Source of the DNA: Andreprevotia sp. IGB-42
GTDB taxonomy: Bacteria > Pseudomonadota > Gammaproteobacteria > Burkholderiales > Chitinibacteraceae
Length of the DNA stretch: 64,000 nucleotides
Direction: 5' to 3'
Assembly: GCF_009848685.1 (NCBI RefSeq)
Contig: NZ_WXTX01000005.1
Location: forward strand, 248,001-312,000
Shown: positions 56,304-64,000 of the stretch, piece after piece
Layout: every line of letters starts with the position of its first letter
Numbering within the stretch: the first letter of the stretch is position 1
Position numbers and translations under genes: made by a program
Notes under the pieces: model-generated
Told to the model about the DNA's origin: nothing
Databases searched by the model: none
What the model saw: the letters and a program-made list of their open reading frames with translations, nothing else

Positions 56304-56826
56304 GGTGATGTCTATACGGCTGGGGCTGTCAACTTACCGGGGCTTTGTTACCTTCAATACAATGCTGCTCGTAACGTGTCACATTCTGGCCATCCAGCGC
56401 CACCGCGCGGCATGGGCACCGGCTGGCATGGTGTGATGGAGCCCCGTTGCAGCAGCGCAACTGCTGCCGATCTCTGGCCGTCCGGATGCATGCTTTCCGT
56501 GATTTCTGTTTTTTTATTGGTGAAGCCTGTCACATGCTGTTGGTCTTTTTTGTCCAACTGCTTGGCATGAAACTGACATTTCATATCAGTAGAAGCACAG
56601 TCTGATGTAGGTTGTGGTGCTTGGTTTCAAACGGTGCATTGCACAAGCTTGGTGCATCGTTCTGACGGTTTTGCTGCTGGCCATATTTTCACAGGCAGAA
56701 AGAATCTCTGGAAAATCAACAACAAACACCATTGTACGCATGGCGGAAGGGCTAGCTTTCCCTGCGTGGTCAGGCTAAAAATCGCTGTTCAATCGATTGT
56801 TGCATTGCAACCGGGGCCGGATCCCA
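56304..56826. other. Intergenic region upstream of the sigma54 activator gene
   Basis: About 520 bases without a supported gene. It includes TTTTTTGTCCA (56546-56556) and TTGGCATGA followed by GACATTTCATA (56563-56585), modules that recur upstream of the injection-system operon. They may be binding sites for the activator itself. Confidence 0.45.
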
Positions 56827-58251
56827 ATGGCGAGTCTGTCTGTCGCGCTGACGGTATTGAGCATGGAAAGCACGGTTTTGCCGGCGCTGCGCACTGCCAT
56901 TGCCGATACCCGCGATCTGGTATTGGCCACCTTGTGCCAGTCGTGCATGCCTTATCAGGCACAGCCGTTGCCAGAAGCAGAGCTGGCGCTGATCGTGGTC
57001 GATGCCGGCAGCCTGCCGGTTGCCACCGGCTTGATTGCGCGCTGGCGGGCCGAGCAGGCAACCACGCCGGTGCTGGTGGTGGCCGAAGGCTTGGCGGGAG
57101 AAAACTTGCTGGGCCTGCTGGCCAGCGGGGCCTGCGATTTTCTCAACGTGCCGTTCAGCCAGGATGAATTGCTGGCGCGCTTGCGCCAGGCCGCCCGCTC
57201 CGTGCAGCATGCGCGGCCGGCGCAAAACGGGCTGCCAGCGGTGCCGCCATGGCAAGGCGTTGCGCGCAGCAAGCCGCAGCACCGGGCCGGTGCCGGGCCT
57301 CGTGCCCCGGAGCCCATCGGCAAAAGCCCTGCCTTCCTCAGCCAGATCGAGCGGCTGGCACGTATGGCGCAGTCGGATGCCCGGGTGCTGATTCTGGGCG
57401 AAACCGGTACCGGCAAGGAAGTGTGCGCGCAAACCATCCATTACTCGTCGGCACGTGCCGGCGGCCCCTGGGTAGCGGTCAACTGTGGCGCCATTCCGCA
57501 GGAGCTGATCGAGGATGAGCTGTTCGGCCATGTGCGCGGTGCGTACACCCATGCGCATGCCGCGCGGACCGGGCTGGTGCGCGAAGCAGAAGGGGGCACG
57601 CTGTTTCTCGATGAAATCGATTCACTGCCGCTGGGCGCGCAGGCCAAGTTGCTGCGCTTTCTGGAAGACAAACACTACCGGCAGGTGGGGGCCAACACGC
57701 TGCACCATGCCGATGTGCGGGTGATCGCCGCCAGCAACCGCTGCCTGAAGGCACTGGTGGCACGCGGTACCTTCCGCCAGGATCTGTTTTTCCGGCTCAA
57801 TGTGCTGGCACTGGAACTGCCGCCGCTGCGCGAGCGCCAGGAAGATATTCCGCTGCTGGCGCGGCATTTCATCGAACAGGCCTGTCAGGACAACGGCCTG
57901 CCGCTACCCGGCCTGCATCCGAGCACGTTGCGGCTGTTGTGCGATTACGAATGGCCGGGCAATGTCCGCGAGCTCAAGCACCTGATGGAACGCGCGGTGC
58001 TGCTCAGCAGTGATGACATCCTCTTTCCCGATCATCTCGATCTGGCGCAGCCAGCGGCTGCCGAAGATGAATCCTTCAACCTGGCCAAGGCGCGTGCAGT
58101 AGAGCGTTTCGAGCGCAACTATATCGAACGCCTGTTGCTGGCCAGCGAAGGCAATATCACCCACGCCGCGCGCATTGCCCGGAAAAACCGCCGTGCCTTC
58201 TTCGAGTTGATCCGCAAGCACCAGATCGACGCCACGCTGTTCCGCATCTGA
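56827..58251 (+). CDS. Sigma54-dependent Fis-family activator
   Basis: A 474-residue enhancer-binding protein. The N-terminal domain (1-125) has a receiver-like fold (LALIVVDAG, PVLVVAEG, GACDFLNVPF) but lacks the conserved Lys before PF, so phosphorylation control is doubtful. The AAA+ domain has GETGTGKE (191-198), GTLFLDEID (257-265) and NPxD-region RVIAASNR. The sigma54-contacting loop reads GAYTHA instead of GAFTGA (238-243). A Fis-type HTH closes the protein (EGNITHAARIARKNRRAFF). It lies directly upstream of a sigma54-type promoter and the injection-system operon, its likely target. Start at 56827; a TTG 30 bases upstream is less likely. Confidence 0.88.
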   Translation: MASLSVALTVLSMESTVLPALRTAIADTRDLVLATLCQSCMPYQAQPLPEAELALIVVDAGSLPVATGLIARWRAEQATTPVLVVAEGLAGENLLGLLASGACDFLNVPFSQDELLARLRQAARSVQHARPAQNGLPAVPPWQGVARSKPQHRAGAGPRAPEPIGKSPAFLSQIERLARMAQSDARVLILGETGTGKEVCAQTIHYSSARAGGPWVAVNCGAIPQELIEDELFGHVRGAYTHAHAARTGLVREAEGGTLFLDEIDSLPLGAQAKLLRFLEDKHYRQVGANTLHHADVRVIAASNRCLKALVARGTFRQDLFFRLNVLALELPPLRERQEDIPLLARHFIEQACQDNGLPLPGLHPSTLRLLCDYEWPGNVRELKHLMERAVLLSSDDILFPDHLDLAQPAAAEDESFNLAKARAVERFERNYIERLLLASEGNITHAARIARKNRRAFFELIRKHQIDATLFRI

Positions 58252-58367
58252 CCCCCGCACATCAAATCCCCGGGCGCCTGTAACGCGCTTGCCTCGCCGT
58301 TCCCGTTCAGCCAGATACCTGCCTGCAGCGCGTGTGCATTGCCTTGCCGGTTGCGCTCGCCGCCGCG

Positions 58368-58482
58368 TGGACAAAAATGTCCACCTGCATGGATATCCAT
58401 GTCCGTGCACGCCGTAACAAGCCAGTGCTGACTTTGGCATGACATGTTGTGGTGATGACACGGACATTTTCATAGAAGTGTC
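58368..58482. promoter_or_regulatory. Candidate upstream activator sites
   Basis: Several palindromes lie 60-175 bases before the sigma54 promoter: TGGACAAAAATGTCCA (58368-58383), CATGGATATCCATG (58388-58401), and GACAC-N16-GTGTC (58457-58482) containing CGGACATTTT. The GGACA half-site recurs, and TTTTTTGTCCA also lies before the activator gene. Position and symmetry fit enhancer sites. Confidence 0.55.
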
Positions 58483-58540
58483 TTAATTGCTGCTGTCATT
58501 ATTTTTAATCTATTCAAGCATTTGCGGTCAGCACGTTACA

Positions 58541-58556
58541 TGGAATGCCGATTGCA
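58541..58556 (+). promoter_or_regulatory. Sigma54 (-24/-12) promoter for the injection-system operon
   Basis: TGGAATG-CCGA-TTGCA fits TGGCACG-N4-TTGCW with the GG-N10-GC spacing exact and two mismatches in the -24 box. The predicted start of transcription is near 58567, 25 bases before the first gene. Confidence 0.7.
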
Positions 58557-58591
58557 TTGATCAGCGGGCAGTCGCGTTCCAGAGGGCGCAG

Positions 58592-58894
58592 ATGGATGAG
58601 AGTGAACAACTGGCGGCATTGCGGGCGTTGACCATGTATTGGCAAACGCATCCGTATGCGGCAGACACACTTGAAGGCATGCGGGCCTGGTGGATACCCG
58701 AGGTGCCTGTCAGTGCACAGGCACTGGGGCAATTACTGGCATGGCTGGAAAGCCGCCAACTGGTGGTGGCCTCGACCGCGGCCGATGGCCGGGTGCGTTA
58801 CGCACTGGCCGATCCGGCACGCACTGCAACTGGAGCGCTGATCCCGGCGGAAGGGCCGCACGTGGATGAAGTCAGCCGCCAAATCAAGACCTGA
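58592..58894 (+). CDS. Small protein at the start of the injection-system operon
   Basis: A 100-residue protein of unknown function. The middle (TLEGMRAWWIPEVPVSAQALGQLLAWLESRQLVVA then DGRVRYALAD) has the helix-helix-wing pattern of a winged-helix domain. The start at 58592 follows AGAGGG and lies just behind the sigma54 promoter; the ORF before it is not used. It ends ten bases before the sheath gene, so it may be an assembly or regulatory factor of the injection system. Confidence 0.7.
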   Translation: MDESEQLAALRALTMYWQTHPYAADTLEGMRAWWIPEVPVSAQALGQLLAWLESRQLVVASTAADGRVRYALADPARTATGALIPAEGPHVDEVSRQIKT

Positions 58895-58904
58895 GGAGAT
58901 GTGA

Positions 58905-61313
58905 ATGCCAGTCGCAGTCAGTTATCCAGGGGTGTACGTCCAGGAAATACCTAGCGGCGTGCGGACCATCGTTGGTGTCGGAACATCGATTGCCCTGTTC
59001 ATTGGCCGGGCCAAGACAGGTGCATTGTTCCAGCCGGAGCAATGCCTCAGCTACGAAGATTTCGTTCGTGCATTCTCGGCCACCTACGCCAAAAGCGATC
59101 TGGCGCGGGCAGTCAAACTGTTCTTCACCAATGGCGGCACCCAAGCGTATGTGATCCGCATTGCGGACAACACTGCCGCCAGCGCCCAGCTCGATCTGCG
59201 TGCCGAAACTGGCGCGGCAGGCAGCGTGCTGCACATTGCCGCACTGGCCGAAGGCCTGTTGGGCAATGACATCCGTGTCTCGGTCAACTACAACACGCAG
59301 CAGCCGGAAGCCACCTTCAACCTGGAGGTATTCCGCTGGGTACGGCTGGCCAACGGCACGCAGGTCAAGAACAACATCGAAAGCTATCTCAACCTGTCGG
59401 CAGAGCCGGGCACCCCGCGCTATGTCGAGGACGTGATCAACGGCGCATCAGCACTGATCAAGGTGACGGATCCCAACAAGCTGGTGGCGCTGACCGGTGA
59501 TGGCTATTCGCTCAGCGGTTATGCCATCGGTGCGTCTACTCCCACCGTGTTGCGTGCCAATGTGGTGGCGCTGCTCAATAAGGGCAAACGCTTGCGTCTG
59601 AGCGTGAACGGTTCCAGCGCCTGGCCGATCGATCTGACCGCCTTTGCGGTGCCGGCCGGGGGCGCAGGCTTCGCTGCCGCGTTTGAAGCCGCGCTGCAAA
59701 CCTTCATCAATGACCGCTTGCCACCGCTGACCCCGATCACCGTCAAGCTTGTGGATGGCCCGGTGGGCGAGGGCAACAATAGCGCCACGCTGTTGCTGAA
59801 GATTGCCAGCACCACCGGCGACGTATTCATCGAACCGGCTGCGGACCAGGATATTACCAGCTGGCTGCAACTGGGCACCGCGCAAGGCGGTATCGAGGTG
59901 TCCCGTGCGGCAGCGCGCCGCCCGGCACCGACCGGTGTGGTCACCCGCCTGAACAACCTGCTGGCCCCCGCATCGGATTTCATCAAGTTTGCCGCCGTAC
60001 CGCAGAATGGACCGTCGGCCATCGTGGTGGCCGGCGTATCGATCCCGCTCACCGGTGCCAATAGCCTGGTCACTTCGACCGCTGGCGGCGTGACTGCACC
60101 TGCGCATTTGTTCCAGGACAAGAACGCCACCAGCGACGATGACGGCCGAGGTGGCGTGCGTGAAAAACTGGGCATCCTGGCCGCCGCCATCGTGGCCAAG
60201 CGCGCCAGTGATCCATCGTTCGAGTGGACTGCCGAAGTATGGGGCAACCGCCTGGCGCTGATCCCGGTCGGCAGTCAGCCGGACAATGCCACCGGTACGC
60301 TGGCGGCTACCGGCGCTGCCACCATGTTCGCGTCGCCGCTGGCCAGCGTGCGTTACTACAGCCTGGCAGCGCCGGGCACCGGCAACTTCTACGAAGGCGG
60401 TGTGGTCGGCAACGATGGCGGCAAGCCGGACGTGGCCGATTACGAAAAAGCCTACACCATTGCTGACCGCGAAATTGATCTCTTCAACCTGCTGGTGCTA
60501 CCGCGCGATGAAGAACATCTCGAGGACACCGTACGCAAGCTGTGGGGCCCGGCTTCGGTATTTGCCCAGCGCCGCCGCGCCTTCCTGCTGCTGGATCCGC
60601 CCAGGACCTGGAAAACCGCGCAGGATGCCACGCATGTCACGAGCGGCGTCAATTCGCTGCGCATCGGCCTCGTCAAGGATCATTCTGCGTTGTTCTTCCC
60701 CAACCTGAAGGTGGAAGACGCCGGCAAGGAAGTGGTGGTGGGCCCGAGCGGCGCCATTGCCGGCCTGTTTGCCCGCATCGACGGCAGCCGTGGCGTATGG
60801 AAGGCTCCGGCCGGTACCGAAGCGGATCTGCGTGGCGTGCTGGGCGTGCAGTACCGGTTCTCCGATGGTGAAAACGGCCTGCTCAACCCCAAGGCGGTCA
60901 ACACCATTCGTGTGTTCCCCAACGGCATCGTCAACTGGGGTGCACGCACCATGGATGGCGACGATGGCTTCGGCTCCGAATACAAGTACATCCCCATCCG
61001 CCGCCTGGCGCTGTACATGGAAGAAAGCCTGTACCGCGGCCTGAAGTGGGCAGTGTTCGAGCCAAACGACGAGCCGCTGTGGGCGCAGATCCGCCTGAAC
61101 GTGGGTGCTTTCATGCACAACCTGTTCCGCCAGGGTGCCTTCCAGGGCGCAACGCCGCGTGAAGCGTATTTCGTGAAATGCGATGCCAGTACCACCACGC
61201 AAAACGACCGCAACCTGGGTGTCGTCAACGTATTGGTCGGGTTTGCACCGCTGAAACCGGCCGAGTTCGTTGTGTTGTCGCTGCAGCAGATCGCCGGTCA
61301 GATCCAGACCTGA
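58905..61313 (+). CDS. Contractile injection system sheath protein
   Basis: An 802-residue phage-tail-sheath-family protein. The N-terminus AVSYPGVYVQEIPSGVRTIVGV is diagnostic, with FIGRAKTG and the INWGARTMDG and ALYMEESLYRGLKWAVFEPND segments of the conserved C-terminal domain. Sheath subunits polymerise around the tube and contract to drive injection. The protein is about twice as long as Afp/Pvc-type sheaths; residues roughly 160-480 are an inserted beta-rich region. Ribosome site GGAG. It is followed by the tube gene, as in extracellular contractile injection systems (eCIS). Confidence 0.9.
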   Translation: MPVAVSYPGVYVQEIPSGVRTIVGVGTSIALFIGRAKTGALFQPEQCLSYEDFVRAFSATYAKSDLARAVKLFFTNGGTQAYVIRIADNTAASAQLDLRAETGAAGSVLHIAALAEGLLGNDIRVSVNYNTQQPEATFNLEVFRWVRLANGTQVKNNIESYLNLSAEPGTPRYVEDVINGASALIKVTDPNKLVALTGDGYSLSGYAIGASTPTVLRANVVALLNKGKRLRLSVNGSSAWPIDLTAFAVPAGGAGFAAAFEAALQTFINDRLPPLTPITVKLVDGPVGEGNNSATLLLKIASTTGDVFIEPAADQDITSWLQLGTAQGGIEVSRAAARRPAPTGVVTRLNNLLAPASDFIKFAAVPQNGPSAIVVAGVSIPLTGANSLVTSTAGGVTAPAHLFQDKNATSDDDGRGGVREKLGILAAAIVAKRASDPSFEWTAEVWGNRLALIPVGSQPDNATGTLAATGAATMFASPLASVRYYSLAAPGTGNFYEGGVVGNDGGKPDVADYEKAYTIADREIDLFNLLVLPRDEEHLEDTVRKLWGPASVFAQRRRAFLLLDPPRTWKTAQDATHVTSGVNSLRIGLVKDHSALFFPNLKVEDAGKEVVVGPSGAIAGLFARIDGSRGVWKAPAGTEADLRGVLGVQYRFSDGENGLLNPKAVNTIRVFPNGIVNWGARTMDGDDGFGSEYKYIPIRRLALYMEESLYRGLKWAVFEPNDEPLWAQIRLNVGAFMHNLFRQGAFQGATPREAYFVKCDASTTTQNDRNLGVVNVLVGFAPLKPAEFVVLSLQQIAGQIQT

Positions 61314-61369
61314 GCCACTGCCTGAGCCCACCCTGACAGAACCAGACACCCAGATAAGGAACCTTTCAA

Positions 61370-61870
61370 ATGGCGCAGTTTCCGGTCAATACGCATCGTT
61401 TCGATCCGTACAAGAACATGAAATTCCGTGTGAAGTGGGATGGCCGCTACGTGGCCGGCGTTTCCAAGGTGTCGGCCTTGAAGCGCTCCACCGAAGTGGT
61501 TACCCATCGTGAAGGGGGCGATCCGAGCACATCGCGGCTATCCCCCAGCCTGTGGAAGTTCGAGCCGATCACGCTTGAACGCGGGCTCACCCATGATCCC
61601 GAATTCGAGGCATGGGCCAACCTGATCTACAGCACGCAGGGCGATGCGGCGATTTCGCTCAAGGGCTTCCGCAAGGACATCACCATCGAACTGCTGAACG
61701 AGCAGGGCAAGGTGGCGCTGGCCTACAAGATATACCGCTGCTGGGTATCCGAGTACCAGGCGGTGCCCGAGCTCGATGCCAACGGCCACGCCATCGCCAT
61801 CGAGCACATGGTGCTGCAGAACGAGGGCTGGGAGCGTGACGTGGAAGTGGCCGAGCCGGTCGAGAGCTGA
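61370..61870 (+). CDS. Contractile injection system inner tube protein
   Basis: A 166-residue tube protein of the phage T4 gp19-like family. FDPYKNMKFRVKWDGRYVAGVSKVSALKRSTEVV at the N-terminus and ITLERGLTHDPEFEAWA are characteristic of eCIS and phage tail tubes. It forms the hollow tube inside the sheath. Start at 61370 after AAGGAA, 56 bases behind the sheath stop. Confidence 0.9.
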   Translation: MAQFPVNTHRFDPYKNMKFRVKWDGRYVAGVSKVSALKRSTEVVTHREGGDPSTSRLSPSLWKFEPITLERGLTHDPEFEAWANLIYSTQGDAAISLKGFRKDITIELLNEQGKVALAYKIYRCWVSEYQAVPELDANGHAIAIEHMVLQNEGWERDVEVAEPVES

Positions 61871-61891
61871 GCGGAGCGGGCCGGGTAAATC

Positions 61892-62650
61892 ATGCGTTCG
61901 GAATCGACCGTTCTGTACAGCGCGCCGGCTGGCACGGCGCGTCGCGTTACGCTGCGCGAGCTGCGCGGCCGCGACGAACTAGCCGTCGAGGGCGTGGATA
62001 CGCGCGCCGCGGTGGCCTTGCTCGAACGCCTGCTGGATGCTGCCGAGCCCGCATTGCGGGCCGGCAGCCTGGCAGCGACCGAGCGCGATGCCTTGCTGGC
62101 GGCGCTGTATCGCCAGCTGTGGGGCGACCATATCGTTTCCACGCTGACCTGCCCGGCTTGCCAGTTGCGCTACGACCTGTCTTTTTCGCTGCGCGAGCTG
62201 CAATCGCACCTGGCTGCCGGCCGCGATCCGCAAGGTTCGGCCACGCGCGTGCCGACCGCGGATGAGGAAATTGCCGCTGCTGCACACGGTGCACGTGATG
62301 GCGTGGCGGCCTTGGCCGCCGCCATCGGTATTCCTGCTGCGCTGATCGAAACCGCCAGTGCCGAGCTGGAAGCCAACGCACCCATCATCGACTTGGAACT
62401 CGCGGCGCCGTGCAGCGAATGCGGCGCGGTGCAGTATGCACACTTCGATTTGCAATCTTTCTTGCTGCAACGGCTGCTGGGCGAGCGGCAACTGTTGCTG
62501 TCCGAAATTCACCGGCTGGCCAGCAGTTACGGCTGGTCGCTGCGGGAGATCCTCACGCTGCCGCGCAGCACGCGCCGTGCGCTGGTTGAAGCGGGCGAAG
62601 GCAGCGTACGAGCGAGCGAGTGGGGCGCAACGCAATGGGGGCGGCAATGA
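61892..62650 (+). CDS. Baseplate-type protein with zinc-ribbon-like cysteines (T4 gp26-like)
   Basis: A 252-residue protein. It contains LTCPACQLRYDL and APCSECGAVQYAHFDL, two CxxC pairs that could form a zinc site, in a protein otherwise resembling the T4 baseplate hub assembly family. Its place after sheath and tube fits a baseplate or assembly role. The start at 61892 has only a weak ribosome site, and its stop overlaps the next gene by four bases (ATGA). Confidence 0.7.
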   Translation: MRSESTVLYSAPAGTARRVTLRELRGRDELAVEGVDTRAAVALLERLLDAAEPALRAGSLAATERDALLAALYRQLWGDHIVSTLTCPACQLRYDLSFSLRELQSHLAAGRDPQGSATRVPTADEEIAAAAHGARDGVAALAAAIGIPAALIETASAELEANAPIIDLELAAPCSECGAVQYAHFDLQSFLLQRLLGERQLLLSEIHRLASSYGWSLREILTLPRSTRRALVEAGEGSVRASEWGATQWGRQ

Positions 62651-63456
62651 ACTATCTGGAGCGTTTGTTGCGCCGCGCCTTGCTCGAAGCCCCTGCAAAC
62701 GCAGGTGGTGTACTGCACGACCCTTTCGCTGAAGAGGCTCCGTGGCCGTTGACCGAACCCGCCGCTGCAGCGCCGCGTGTTACAGCGGCAGATCCGATCG
62801 CCGCCGCGCTGGCCGTTCCCGCACCCGAATGGCCGGCCAATCACGCGTTGCCGGATGTGCCGCCACTGGCACCGTCGGAAGCGCAATACTGGCCCGGCGC
62901 CGAACTGCACGAAACCTTTGTACAGGTGCGGCAGCAGGCGCAGCCCGTGGCCGCCTTGCTGCAACCCCCAGCCGCAGCAGCTGCACCTGCCGCGCTTGCG
63001 CCCGATCCAGTGGCGCCGTTGCCGCCGTTGGCCGCAGCGGATGAATTGTCGCCGCTGGCGCAAGCCGATGCATTCATGCGCGCACTGGCCGGGCCGCTGG
63101 CCGCATTGCCATTGCCTGCAGCACCTGCGCCCGCCAGCGCTGTGCGGCCACAGGCCACCGCGCCGGTGCGCGCGCAAGCAGACTTGGCCGCACCGCAAAC
63201 CGGCATACCGCCCGCCAGGTTGCAGCCGCCAGCCAGCCCGGCACCGCTGGCTGCCACGGCAACGCCGGCTGTTGCCGCGCCTGCCAGTGCCGCAGTCACC
63301 ACCAGCCAGGCAGAAACCCCGGCGGCGTCCCGCGCCCAGCCTGCAGTGCAGTTGCCCGCTGCGCCCAGCCAACTGATCACCGTGCTTGCCGCACCGGCAA
63401 CATCCGCCAGCAGCGTGGCTGCTACCGCCCACCGTTTTGGCATTGGCCAGTTGTGA
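62647..63456 (+). CDS. Ala/Pro-rich injection-system-associated protein
   Basis: A 269-residue protein of low complexity. A short N-terminal helix (NYLERLLRRAL) precedes a long Ala/Pro-rich region without recognisable fold, ending in AHRFGIGQL. It overlaps the upstream gene by four bases and ends eight bases before the DUF4255 gene, so it belongs to the operon. It may be a flexible linker, anchor or length-related protein. Function unknown. Confidence 0.65.
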   Translation: MNYLERLLRRALLEAPANAGGVLHDPFAEEAPWPLTEPAAAAPRVTAADPIAAALAVPAPEWPANHALPDVPPLAPSEAQYWPGAELHETFVQVRQQAQPVAALLQPPAAAAAPAALAPDPVAPLPPLAAADELSPLAQADAFMRALAGPLAALPLPAAPAPASAVRPQATAPVRAQADLAAPQTGIPPARLQPPASPAPLAATATPAVAAPASAAVTTSQAETPAASRAQPAVQLPAAPSQLITVLAAPATSASSVAATAHRFGIGQL

Positions 63457-63463
63457 GGACCCG

Positions 63464-64000
63464 ATGGCACTCCTGGACCTGAGCCTCGTCAGCAAGACCA
63501 TCATCAGCTTGCTGGAAAAACGCCTGCCGCTGTACGCGGACTGGCCTGCATCCGCCACGCTGGTGGCCTCGCCGGCGCCGCCTGATCTGGTGACCGGTGA
63601 CTACGCACTCAGCTTTTACCTGTACCACCTGCGCGAGGATGCGCACACCAAATCGCAGGATTGGCAAACCGGCGACGGTACCCCGCAGCGCTACAAGCCC
63701 ATGGGGCTGACGCTCAACTACGTGCTGTGCCCGCGCAGCAACATGACGGACGCCGGCAAGCGCACCTATGTAGACCAGTTGCTGATGGGCCTAGGAGTCA
63801 AAACGCTGCACGATTTTCCGCTGATCGACGACAACACGATGGTCGACGACGGCATCGGTGGCCTGATCGCTGTCATGCCGCTGGCGCTGCGCGGGCAGGG
63901 CAACAAGCTGCGCATCACGCTGCGTCCCACGCCCGCCGAAGAGGCATCGCAATACTGGCAATCGGGCACACAGGCAATGCGGCTGGCCGCTTATTTCGAA
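63464..64000 (+). CDS. DUF4255 (Pvc16-type) tail terminator/cap protein, partial
   Basis: The first 179 codons of a gene that continues past the right edge. The N-terminus (ALLDLSLVSKTIISLLEK), then YALSFYLYHLREDAHTKSQDW, YKPMGLTLNYVLCPR and LRITLRPTPAEEASQYWQSG match DUF4255, the Pvc16 N-terminal family that caps the sheath-tube in eCIS. The start follows GAGGA. With the sheath and tube genes it makes the eCIS assignment firm, although spike, ATPase and effector genes lie outside the window. Confidence 0.85.
   Translation, partial: MALLDLSLVSKTIISLLEKRLPLYADWPASATLVASPAPPDLVTGDYALSFYLYHLREDAHTKSQDWQTGDGTPQRYKPMGLTLNYVLCPRSNMTDAGKRTYVDQLLMGLGVKTLHDFPLIDDNTMVDDGIGGLIAVMPLALRGQGNKLRITLRPTPAEEASQYWQSGTQAMRLAAYFE

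Noticed and set aside
56354-56584. 76-residue minus-strand ORF before the sigma54 activator gene
   Set aside because: No ribosome site and no recognisable fold; treated as noncoding.
58444-58460. TTTGGCATGACATGTTG as a sigma54 promoter
   Set aside because: The -12 element lies one base off and lacks the GC; the site at 58541-58556 fits the spacing exactly.

Overview
The window looks like a chromosome segment of a chitin-degrading betaproteobacterium of the Neisseriales type (Chitinibacteraceae relatives are my best guess). This is inference from GC-rich, codon-biased genes, several secreted chitin-binding enzymes, a two-ATP-cone class Ia ribonucleotide reductase and strong AGGAG ribosome sites. 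I see no rRNA, tRNA or CRISPR array and no intact insertion sequence.

Layout. 0.1-5.5 kb: a peroxiredoxin-like protein without its catalytic cysteine, SlyD, two tandem secreted alkaline phosphatases and an exported protein. 5.8-11 kb: nrdA and nrdB with a lipoprotein gene between them, preceded by tandem NrdR boxes and a DnaA box. 11-15 kb: an AT-rich island with a Hachiman antiphage pair (hamA, hamB) and a DUF3223 gene, followed by a NERD-nuclease/UvrD-type helicase gene. 17-21 kb: a chitin-binding PAF-acetylhydrolase-like esterase and a GH18 chitinase. Both genes carry the same multi-hairpin 5' leader. 21.5-26 kb: ohr, an ankyrin-repeat protein, a divergent SDR/HxlR pair and a RibD-like reductase. 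26-29 kb: a large modular GH18 chitinase. 29.4-37 kb: a five-gene DNA repair operon (exonuclease, ATP-dependent ligase, Lhr-type helicase, PdeM, RecQ) in which every junction is a 4-base ATGA overlap. 37-40.7 kb: a small exported protein, a CBM2/M60-like metallopeptidase and a degenerate histidine phosphatase. 40.8-44.3 kb: one 1167-residue ORF fusing a DyP-type haem peroxidase to a glycyl radical enzyme. 44.8-46.3 kb: a putative secreted toxin with three C-terminal FGG-x-Y repeats. 46.4-51.8 kb: regulators with divergent targets (AraC/NmrA, TetR/VOC) and small hypotheticals. 52-55.4 kb: a chitin-binding metallophosphoesterase. 55.4-64 kb: LysR, then a sigma54 activator gene, a sigma54-type promoter and the start of an extracellular contractile injection system (sheath, tube, baseplate-type proteins, DUF4255 cap protein), which runs off the right edge.

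Themes. Secreted enzymes with CBM5/12 modules combine chitin hydrolysis with esterase and phosphoesterase activity, so attached cells may take phosphate and acyl groups as well as sugar from chitin surfaces. The points most worth follow-up are the DyP-glycyl-radical fusion, the covarying multi-hairpin leaders before two chitin-related genes, the sigma54-controlled injection system, and the Hachiman island with its DUF3223 neighbour. Long ORFs lying antisense to real genes were treated as shadows of high-GC coding sequence.
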